Shown: piece by piece, positions 49,308 through 58,000 of the stretch
Layout of the letters: every line of letters starts with the position of its first letter
Numbering within the stretch: position 1 is the first letter of the stretch
Source: Ahniella affigens
GTDB lineage: Bacteria; Pseudomonadota; Gammaproteobacteria; Xanthomonadales; Ahniellaceae
DNA: 64,000 bases
Direction of reading: 5' to 3'
Assembly: GCF_003015185.1 (NCBI RefSeq)
Contig: NZ_CP027860.1
Coordinates: 1,302,001 to 1,366,000 of the forward strand
Position numbers and translations under genes: made by a program
Notes under the pieces: generated by a model
What the model was told of the DNA's origin: nothing
Seen by the model: only the letters and a program-made list of their open reading frames with translations
Databases searched by the model: none

Positions 49308-51812
49308 GTGATCGAAATTCCAGGCTACCGAGTAATTAAGCAGCTGGGCCGTGGCGGCATGGCGACGGTGTACCTCGCCTTGCAGGAATCCGTGGACCGG
49401 GAGGTGGCTCTCAAAGTCATGTCGCCGGCCCTGATGGTCGACCCGAATTTTGGCGAGCGGTTCCTTCGGGAAGCGCGCATTGCGGCGAAGCTGCATCATC
49501 GTCATGTGGTGGGCGTCCATGATGTCGGCAAGCACAATGACATTCACTACATCGCCATGGAGTACCTGCCCGGCGGCTCGCTTCGGATCGAAGACAAGAA
49601 GCCGCTGGAGGCAACCTTTGTGCTCCGCATTGTCCGCGAGATCGCCACGGCGCTCGGCTATGCGCACAGCAAAGGGTTCGTGCATCGCGATGTCAAACCG
49701 GACAATATCCTGCTGGCCGATGACGGCTCCGCGGCGCTGACTGACTTCGGCATTGCGCGCGCCAGCGACTCGGCCACGCGCATGACCCGCACCGGCTCAG
49801 TGATTGGCACGCCTTACTACATGAGCCCGGAGCAGGCCCGTGGTCGTCCCTTGGACGGTCGGGCCGATCTTTACTCGTTGGGAGTAGTGCTGTACGAAAT
49901 GCTGACGGGCGGCGTGCCGTATCTGGCTGATGACCCGTTGGCCATTGGCATCATGCATATCACGGAGCCCGTGCCACGCCTGCCGCCAATCCTGCAGCCG
50001 CTGCAAGGCTTGCTGGATCGGATGATGGCCAAGCTGCCCGAGGAGCGCTTCCAATCAGGCGAAGAGATCGCCGAGATCATTCGCGAGATTGAACTCGATA
50101 TCGCCGAAGGGCAATTCCCGCAGATTGCGGTGCCGAGCGACAACTATCGGCGCAAAGTGCTGGCTGAGCATTCCCGCACGCAACGACTGCAGGGCGCTGT
50201 TGCGACGCCAGCGCCTGACAACCGTAACATGCGTTCGGAGCCGTCGCTCGGTCGCGTTGATGAGGTAATGACCGCCGACCGTCGGTCGCGCGGCCAGCAG
50301 CCCGTGGCCCGGGCGGTTCCGGATCGCGGTGGTCGGCCACTGTGGCCGTTGGTCTTGGTAGTCGGTGTCGTGCTGCTCGGAATCGTGGCGATTCTGTTTC
50401 GCGAGCCGCTCGGCGCATTGCTGTCGCCCGGCGACGTCGCCGAGAATCTGGCCAAGGCCGATGCGGCCATTTTGGCAAACCGGCTTTATGAAGGTGAGGA
50501 CAACGCGCTGAGTCTCTTTCAACGGGTCGTAGCCGTTGATCCCGACAATTCCAAAGCGAAGGAAGGCATTCGCAATGTCGCGACCGCCATGTTGCAGCGG
50601 GCCAATGACCGAATCAGCGCAGGCGATTTCATCGTCGCGCGGAAGCTCTTGGTGCAGGCGAAAGAACTGCTTGGCGGTGGCGTTGAGATCGAACAGCTCG
50701 AATCGCATCTGAACGAAAAGGAAGCTGCGGCTCAGAACATCGAACAACTGATGGTGCGTGCGCAGGCCGCGTTGGTCGAGAAGCGTCTGACGGGGGTCGA
50801 CGGTGCGCTTGATCTGTTCAGCCGAATCAGCGAAGCCGATGCCGCGAACATGGATGCCGTCAAAGGCATGAAAGAGGCCTTGAACGCAGTCGCCAATGAG
50901 GCCGAAGCAGCGATCGAACAGAAAGATTATTCGAAGGCCTCCCAACTTGCCGACGAGATTGTTCGGTTTAGCCCGAATTATGCGAGCCTGGCCGATCTTC
51001 GCGCACGCATCTCGAATGGCCAGTCGGACGTCTTTGAGTCGCTTGAATCGGACCTTCGTCAAGCCGAGCAGTTGATCGCCGAACGCGCCTTCTACCAGCC
51101 TGCCAACAACAATGCGCTGTCGCTGCTGCGTTCGGTTCTGACGCGCGACCCTGGCAATCTGCGTGCCAAGAATGACATTGCCAAGATCGCGACCGAGTTG
51201 CTGAAAGACGCACGCGCGTTTCTCGACAAGGGCGATGTGGACGGTGCCAAGCGGTTGATGCAGAAGGCCGAGGAACTTGGCGCGACGGGAACCGAGCTGA
51301 AAAAGTTGAAGTCGGATCTACGCGAATCGGTTGAACGGATCGAGATTCAGTCCAAACAGAAAGTGCTGACGATCAGCGAGATGCAAGACATCGATCGCTT
51401 GCTTGCCGATGCCGAGCGCCTGACCAACTCGGGCAACCTCATCGAGCCAGTCGCTGAGAATGCCAACGACAAGCTGCGGCGTGTCCTCGCGATCGATCGC
51501 AACAACGCCAAGGCCAAAGCAGCGCTGGCGGCTTTGCCAGCCAAGGCCAAAGTGCTGTTCGAGCAGGCGCTAGCCGGCGAGCGCCTGAACGCCGCCTACA
51601 GCTACCTCGACACAGTGCTGTATCTGGCATCGTCTGACCCAACCGGGCCGGATATGCGAACGCGCCTGGCGGTGGCTTATGTGGAGCAGGCCCGGACCAA
51701 GATGGCCGAAGGCCAGCGCGAAGCTGCCCGCGCGGCGTATGAGCGCGCGAAGAATCTTGAGCCCGACGTGCCCGGCATGGCAGAGCTGGCCACCCAGTTC
51801 GCCGGCCAATGA
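49308..51812 (+). CDS. Membrane Ser/Thr protein kinase with periplasmic repeat tail (kinase C)
   Basis: 834 residues starting with GTG at 49308. Kinase domain 1-265: glycine loop GRGGMATV, VALK lysine, HRDVKPDN, DFGIA, and an activation loop TRMTRTGSVIGTPYYMSPEQ with likely phospho-Thr. A membrane helix follows at about 345-365 (LWPLVLVVGVVLLGIVAILF), then roughly 450 residues of helical repeats predicted periplasmic. Unlike kinases A and B it is a PknB-like type. Its stop overlaps the start of the M28 peptidase gene (ATGA), so the kinase, peptidase and TPR genes form one operon. Confidence 0.92.
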   Translation: MIEIPGYRVIKQLGRGGMATVYLALQESVDREVALKVMSPALMVDPNFGERFLREARIAAKLHHRHVVGVHDVGKHNDIHYIAMEYLPGGSLRIEDKKPLEATFVLRIVREIATALGYAHSKGFVHRDVKPDNILLADDGSAALTDFGIARASDSATRMTRTGSVIGTPYYMSPEQARGRPLDGRADLYSLGVVLYEMLTGGVPYLADDPLAIGIMHITEPVPRLPPILQPLQGLLDRMMAKLPEERFQSGEEIAEIIREIELDIAEGQFPQIAVPSDNYRRKVLAEHSRTQRLQGAVATPAPDNRNMRSEPSLGRVDEVMTADRRSRGQQPVARAVPDRGGRPLWPLVLVVGVVLLGIVAILFREPLGALLSPGDVAENLAKADAAILANRLYEGEDNALSLFQRVVAVDPDNSKAKEGIRNVATAMLQRANDRISAGDFIVARKLLVQAKELLGGGVEIEQLESHLNEKEAAAQNIEQLMVRAQAALVEKRLTGVDGALDLFSRISEADAANMDAVKGMKEALNAVANEAEAAIEQKDYSKASQLADEIVRFSPNYASLADLRARISNGQSDVFESLESDLRQAEQLIAERAFYQPANNNALSLLRSVLTRDPGNLRAKNDIAKIATELLKDARAFLDKGDVDGAKRLMQKAEELGATGTELKKLKSDLRESVERIEIQSKQKVLTISEMQDIDRLLADAERLTNSGNLIEPVAENANDKLRRVLAIDRNNAKAKAALAALPAKAKVLFEQALAGERLNAAYSYLDTVLYLASSDPTGPDMRTRLAVAYVEQARTKMAEGQREAARAAYERAKNLEPDVPGMAELATQFAGQ

Positions 51813-53443
51813 CCGTGCGGCATCGGTTCTGGGTAGTCTGCCTGCTGGTGCTTGCGGTATCGGCTTGCCAGGACGATGTGCCAACAGCGCGCGTTGCGTC
51901 CGTCGCCGAACGTGCAGTCGAAGCGGATGTCCGCTTTTTGGCTGACGATCTGCTGGAGGGGCGGGATACTGGCAGCCGTGGTCACGAAATTGCTTCGCGT
52001 TATGTGGCTGCGCAGTTTCAGGCCATGGGGTTGGTGCCTGCCGGAGATGACGGAACCTACTTTCAGCGGCTTGATCTGTTACAAGCGGTCCGCGTCCGTG
52101 AGCAATCGCGATTCGAACTGGTCGCGCCGGGCAACAAGAAGCGGCGCCTGAAGTTTCAAGATGACTATCTGCCTGGGTTGACATTCGAACAGGCGGCGAT
52201 CGAATTGACGGCGCCGATGGTGTTTGTGGGGCAGGCGGTGCAGGCGCCCGAACTGGAGTACGATGATTTCGCTGGCGTCGATGTGCACGGCAAGATTGCG
52301 GTCTCGTTCGGTAACGCGCCGGCGTCGTTTCCTGGCGATGAGCGCGCTTACTACGCGTCTACATTGACCAAAGCCGAGACTCTGGTGCGGCTTGGCGCGG
52401 TGGGCTGGATTCAATTGTCCGATCCAGCCGATGAGGAACGACGCCCTTGGGCCCGCGGCGCGGCAAATTGGCAGCAGCCCAGCATGCGTCTGGTTGAGCC
52501 CGATGGCAATGTGCTCGATACGTTTCCGGAACTGAAAGTGCGGGCCTCGGTCAGCCCCGCTGCAAGCGCCTTGCTGTTTGGTGAGGCCGAGCGTAGTTGG
52601 ACCGACGTGTTGGAGAGCCACCAACGCGGCGAGAACCGCGCGATGGACCTGAATTTGCGCGTGACCCTTGCCAGTCGGCAGGTACTGACCCGGCTGAGCA
52701 GCCACAACGTCGTGGCGCGTCTGCCTGGTTCTGGGCCGTTGGCTGATCAGCATGTGGCGCTGACCTCGCATCTGGATCACATTGGTATCGGTGCCGAAAT
52801 TGCCGGCGATTCGCTGTACAACGGCGCGCAGGATAACGCGGTGGGGATTGCGATCCTACTCGAGACGGCGCGTCAGGCCGCGAGCTTGCCCACGCTTCGG
52901 CGCTCGTTGGTGTTTGTTGCCACCACGGGCGAAGAAAAGGGATTGCTCGGCGCGCATCAGTTTGCGCGGCATCCAACCGTGGGCCGGGTGATTGCGAATC
53001 TGAACATGGACATGCCGGTTCTGCTCGTGCCAACCAAGGACGTGACGCCGATCGGGCTTGAGCACACCAGTCTGGCGAGCGCCGTAAAGCAAGCGGCGAA
53101 AGAGCAGGGCGTCGTTCTATCGCCCGACCCTGCGCCCGACGAAAACACGTTTGTACGTTCGGATCAGTATGCGTTCATCCGGCGTGGGATTCCTTCGGTT
53201 TATGTCGATGGTGGATACGTCGCAGTCGACCCAAAGCACGATGCCAAAGCGCTACAGCAGGAGTTTCTGCGCACGCACTATCACCAACCGTCCGACGACC
53301 TGCGTTTGCCGGTGGTGTGGTCGGATGCAGCGCGCATGGCGCGGTTGAATGCCCGCATCGTCGAGTTGGTCGCTAACAATCCGGTCAATCCGCGGTGGAA
53401 GGACGGCGACTTTTTCGGGCGTCGGTTTGGCGGCGGGCGCTGA
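51809..53443 (+). CDS. M28-family peptidase lipoprotein
   Basis: 544 residues, with lipoprotein signal (FWVVCLLVLAVSACQ). A PA-like insert (about 115-240) precedes the M28 zinc aminopeptidase domain with SHLDHIG, DNAVG, TTGEEKGLLGAHQF, ANLNMD and HQPSDD, all zinc and catalytic residues of the family. Extracytoplasmic aminopeptidase or carboxypeptidase. Overlaps kinase C and precedes the TPR gene by 3 bases. Confidence 0.92.
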   Translation: MTVRHRFWVVCLLVLAVSACQDDVPTARVASVAERAVEADVRFLADDLLEGRDTGSRGHEIASRYVAAQFQAMGLVPAGDDGTYFQRLDLLQAVRVREQSRFELVAPGNKKRRLKFQDDYLPGLTFEQAAIELTAPMVFVGQAVQAPELEYDDFAGVDVHGKIAVSFGNAPASFPGDERAYYASTLTKAETLVRLGAVGWIQLSDPADEERRPWARGAANWQQPSMRLVEPDGNVLDTFPELKVRASVSPAASALLFGEAERSWTDVLESHQRGENRAMDLNLRVTLASRQVLTRLSSHNVVARLPGSGPLADQHVALTSHLDHIGIGAEIAGDSLYNGAQDNAVGIAILLETARQAASLPTLRRSLVFVATTGEEKGLLGAHQFARHPTVGRVIANLNMDMPVLLVPTKDVTPIGLEHTSLASAVKQAAKEQGVVLSPDPAPDENTFVRSDQYAFIRRGIPSVYVDGGYVAVDPKHDAKALQQEFLRTHYHQPSDDLRLPVVWSDAARMARLNARIVELVANNPVNPRWKDGDFFGRRFGGGR

Positions 53444-53446
53444 GCC

Positions 53447-54886
53447 ATGATCAGGCGTAGCATGCGGAATATGCTCGCCTGCGTGTTGATCTGTGCGGCA
53501 CACGTCATCAGCGCGTCGGAACCAGATCCTGATCCTTGGATTGCCTGGCGCGCTGAAATTCAGACCGACCCGGCTGCGGCCGAACAGCGATTCGCGAGCG
53601 AACTCGCCGGAATGCCGGAATCGTCCGAGCCGACGCTGGCGCGTACGATTGTTGAGATCAAACTGCTGTCAGCACAAATTGCGCAGGGCAACGATCAGGA
53701 TGCCGAGCTGTCTCGGCTTGCATCGCTCGCGGATCAAGCAGCGCTGCTTGGCGATCTGCGCGCCGCCATGCAGGCCTGGCGGGAGTGCAGCCGTCGCTAC
53801 TTTGTTCGCGGAGACTACGTTCGTGCGCAGTCTGCGGCGCAGCACTTGCTCGACATGGCACGGCGGTTAGGTGCCCGCAAGGACGAAGCGCAAGCGCTGA
53901 ATGACTTGGGCGTGCTCGCCAAACGCCGGGGTGACATCCGCATGGCGATCGTTCACTATGAAAACGCGCTGGGTATTCGCCGCACCATTGCCGATGAGTC
54001 TGGCACCGCGCAGACGCTCGGCAACCTGGCGCTGATTGAGAAGAATCGCGGTTCCTTGTTACAAGCGCTCAAGTATCAGCGCGAAGCCCATCGCATTCGC
54101 GAGCGACTTGCGCAGGGACCGCTGTTGGCGAACTCCCATGATTCGCTCGGCCTGATCTATCTCGCGATGAACGACGCCGAAGAAGCCGAGCGCGAATTTC
54201 GCGCCGCGCTGGCAGTTGGGGACACGCCCAAGAATCAGGACAACATCAGCAATTCCCGAAACAATCTCGCACTGGCACTAATGAAGCAGGGGCGCGTGGA
54301 TGAAGCGGAGGCAGCGGCGAGGCAAGTTTATGATTATGCCGTTGCCCGTGATCGACGACCCATGCTTACGTCCGCCGCAACGACGTTAGCCAGCATTCTG
54401 CGACGCCGAGGGGAGTTGCGGGATGCCGGTCAGCTCGCGAAGGATGCTTTAGAAATTGGGCGCGAAGTCGGCGACAGCAAAGAGATCATCGAACCATTGC
54501 TGGAGCGCGCGGAATGGCAATTGGCCAGTAGCAATGCGAATGCCGCCGCCGTCGACCTGAGCGAAGCGATGACCCTCGCTCGCCGCGACCAGCTACGTTT
54601 GCTCGAATACCAGGCGCTGGAACTGCAATCGCGCATTCAGTTCGCGCAAGGCGATTCGTCGGCAGCATTCAAGACGCGCCAGGATTATGAGCAAATGGGG
54701 CAGGAATTGCTAGGCGCCGATACGCTGCGGCAGATGGCCGCGCTGCTGAGCGAAGAGGCTTTTGCACATGCATCTGACGCGCAATCGAAAGAAGTGACGC
54801 AGGTCAGAGCGGGCCCTGGCTTGGGCGTGGTGATGCTTGTATTCCTCTCTGGATTGGTGCTCGGATTGTTGCAGCGACGACGCTGA
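53447..54886 (+). CDS. Secreted TPR protein
   Basis: 479 residues. Signal peptide MIRRSMRNMLACVLICAAHVISA, about seven TPR pairs (for example EAQALNDLGVLAKRRGDIRMAI; HDSLGLIYLAMNDAEEAEREF), and a C-terminal hydrophobic anchor followed by Arg (VVMLVFLSGLVLGLLQRRR). A scaffold in the periplasm is likely; partners may be kinase C or the peptidase in the same operon. Confidence 0.82.
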   Translation: MIRRSMRNMLACVLICAAHVISASEPDPDPWIAWRAEIQTDPAAAEQRFASELAGMPESSEPTLARTIVEIKLLSAQIAQGNDQDAELSRLASLADQAALLGDLRAAMQAWRECSRRYFVRGDYVRAQSAAQHLLDMARRLGARKDEAQALNDLGVLAKRRGDIRMAIVHYENALGIRRTIADESGTAQTLGNLALIEKNRGSLLQALKYQREAHRIRERLAQGPLLANSHDSLGLIYLAMNDAEEAEREFRAALAVGDTPKNQDNISNSRNNLALALMKQGRVDEAEAAARQVYDYAVARDRRPMLTSAATTLASILRRRGELRDAGQLAKDALEIGREVGDSKEIIEPLLERAEWQLASSNANAAAVDLSEAMTLARRDQLRLLEYQALELQSRIQFAQGDSSAAFKTRQDYEQMGQELLGADTLRQMAALLSEEAFAHASDAQSKEVTQVRAGPGLGVVMLVFLSGLVLGLLQRRR

Positions 54887-55052
54887 TGTCGTGCTTCCTC
54901 GGGACTTCTGAAGCGGAATTCCAAAGCGCTTCGCGGTCAGTCCCGCCTTGAGTGGTACGTGGAAAGCCGGGGCCGCCGCATTGGCGCGCCGCGACTATTC
55001 CAAGTCAACGTGCAACGTTTCATCGTGTCCGATTATCAACTGGCAGGTCCGG

Positions 55053-58000
55053 TCATTGTTGACGGGGTTTCTCGGTCAGCCCGGTGTAACGCAGCACACG
55101 GTCGATTTCAGCTTCCCGTGTGCCCGCATCCAGTTGCTCGCGCACTGTGTCCATCGTCAGACCCGACTCCTTCACCGCTGCAGCAATCTTGGGCCCCCAA
55201 GACCGAAAGCGGAGTTCGCCCATTCGCCGTTTCAGGACCGTCAGAGATGCCAAAGCGACGAGTTCGATGGTCTGCTGAATATCCCTCTGAACCATGGTCG
55301 GATCAGGGTTTAGCAGTGATTCCCGCGATAGGCCTGCTTCAACGCGAATGGCATTGGCAAGCCGCTTGGCATCGCGTGGCGTCTCGATGGGCAGCAACCG
55401 AAACCACCTGCCATAAGCCTCCCGCAAGTTGACGGGATCCTTGAGCTTCTGGGTGCTCAGCCAATAGACCAGCGCCAAACCAAATAGGGCAAACGGAATC
55501 GCCGCAATCATCCAGACGGATCGCGTTATCGGGAGCGCGTCGATCGACCTGTCCGGCACGTTGAAGCCGCCGCTGCGCTGAACGGGCGGACTAGGTAGCG
55601 CTTCAGGTTGCATATTGGGCGTCTGCTGAGGAGCAATAGATGGTGGCGTTGCGTCAGATTGCAGCTTGGCAGGCGCTTCGGCTGCTAGCGTTTCTGGCCG
55701 CACCTGATATTCGTGTCGATCGAGGTTTGTCCACCAGACAATCGCCACTGAAGTCGCTAGGAACAAGGGTCCAGCCCATTCAAAGCACTGACGCAATAGA
55801 CCCCGATGTCGATAAAGCAAATTCCGAACAACCGCAACGCGATCTCGCCAAGTCCCGGGTTCTGCTGACTGAACTGCGGGCGCGGCCTCTTCAACCACCT
55901 TCGCCGCACTTGCCAAGGGCATGGCGTACACCACATGAATGAGCTTTTGCAGGTAACGCCTTGCGTGCCGGACTTGCGCTTCCCTGAGGGCTTCAGCGTC
56001 TGCGGATCCGTACTTGGCCTTGACTTCCTCTACAAATTGGGGCGCGAGGGTATGCACGACACGCTCATAGTCCATGCCGACGATGTAATAGCCGGCTCGG
56101 TGATCGGTACTTAGGAAGTTCAAGCATTCCAGGAACTCTAATGTGCGCTTGCCATCGAGGCGATCCAAGTCATCGAAGAAGATCAGGAGCGGCCGCCGTT
56201 GCATATGGCGGGCGAGCTCAGCGAGGCCTTGGGCAAATCGATGGCGCAGGCCTGGATCGCCTTCTGGCATGCCGCTAAAGCTGCTTCGGAGTCGTGCGAG
56301 CCACGTTCGTGAGTCACCCGGTAGTGCCCTCAATTGCGGCAGAATCGTCAGCATCAACACGAGTAAGCCCACAACACTCGACAGTTCCAGTCCGTATCCA
56401 GCGGACAGTTTTGCTCCCTGGTGGGAAAGGCTGGCAACACCGGCCTGCCAGCCCTCTAGTCGATACGCGTCATAGCGGTCTGGGCAGGCAGTTGTTCCGG
56501 TCCAGCAGGATTGCGCGCGCGTCAGCCAGTCGATACCTTGATGAAACTCGGCACATGACAACTGTTTGCCAACCCCAGCGTCAGGCCGGGTCCGAGCGCT
56601 GCACGGTGAGTCTTTGTGCAATTCGGCCAACAAGTCTTCCAATTGCTGAAATTGACGTCCCCACACAGGGCGAAGCAACGCCTGGACGACCTCGTGTTGG
56701 GATGGTGGATCTGAGTTCGCCGGCGTGTTGGTTGCCGCAATTTCGGCAGGCTCTGTTGAAGCGAGCCGGGTGTCGATGGATAACGTCTCTGCCGCATTCA
56801 GATCGAACCCGTGGAACTTGCTCAGGCCATCCAGCCAATCCGTGTTGACGACAAACCGACGGCGCTTGCCGGCGTCCGACGCGGTTTCGAAATCTCGCCA
56901 GAACTGTTTGCCGGAATCGACGATCGGCGCGAACCAGGAGTCGCCTGATGACAAACGCAGCGGATAAAGGCTGACAACAAGGATCGCTAGTGCCAAAGCC
57001 AGCAATGCCGCCCAAGTTCCGAGCCGTCTTACTGCAAGCGTCGTGCGAAGCAAGAAACCGCTGGAACACCACCAAGGTGGCACGCCGTCACGTCGAATCG
57101 CGCGCACAAGATTCGTGTAAAGCTGCGCCTCATCCTGCTGATGCCAGAGGTTGATCCAAATAGGGCGAAATCCATCTCGGCGCATTTCGTTCGCTAGAAG
57201 ATTCATCAGGGAGGACTTGCCGGATCCCCATGGCCCGCTAATTGCGAGCGTCAGCGGCGGGTTCGTGCCCGCGTGGTTGAAAAACGCCGCGAGGCGCTCC
57301 GCGTGGCGTTGCGCCTGAAGGCGGTCTTGATCGGGCTTGGCGATGGCTGCATCTGACGCGACTTCGCCACCGCGTTCATCGCGCTGTGGCACAAGGCTGA
57401 GACTTATTGCAATGATCAGCATCAGAGCCGATACGGCCAGCAGCCAATAAGTGGCACTCGGCGGCGTTGAGCGCATTGGTGAGATGGCAGACCAAGACGC
57501 GCCGCCATCCGTGCTCTTGATCATCGTGTAGGGACCAACCGCCCAGCCGCGTTCGGCATCGACAAAGGCCACCGCGGTGAGCGTCGCGTCAGTTCCCGAG
57601 TTCTGTACCGACCAACTCGCCCCCCCATCCCGGGTCGCCACTATCGTGCCCCCGCGACCAACCACCCAACTGCGTTCAGCGTCTGCAAAGGCCACTGCAA
57701 TGAGGTCTGCGTCAGTTCCCGAATTCTTTAACGACCAACTCGCCCCCCCGTCCCGCGTCACCAAGATCGTGCCCTTGTCTCCAATCGCCCATCCCCGTTC
57801 GGTATTCGCAAATGTCACATCAGTGAGCCACTCTTCGGTCTCCGAGGACTGATCCGACCAACTCGAACCGCCATCCTGCGTCGCCAGGATCACACCGTTG
57901 CGGCCGACTGCCCAACCTCGTTTGGCATCGACAAAGGTCAATCCGCTGAGAACAGCAGTGGTCCCCGAGGTCTGAACCGACCAACTCGCCCCGCCGTCCA

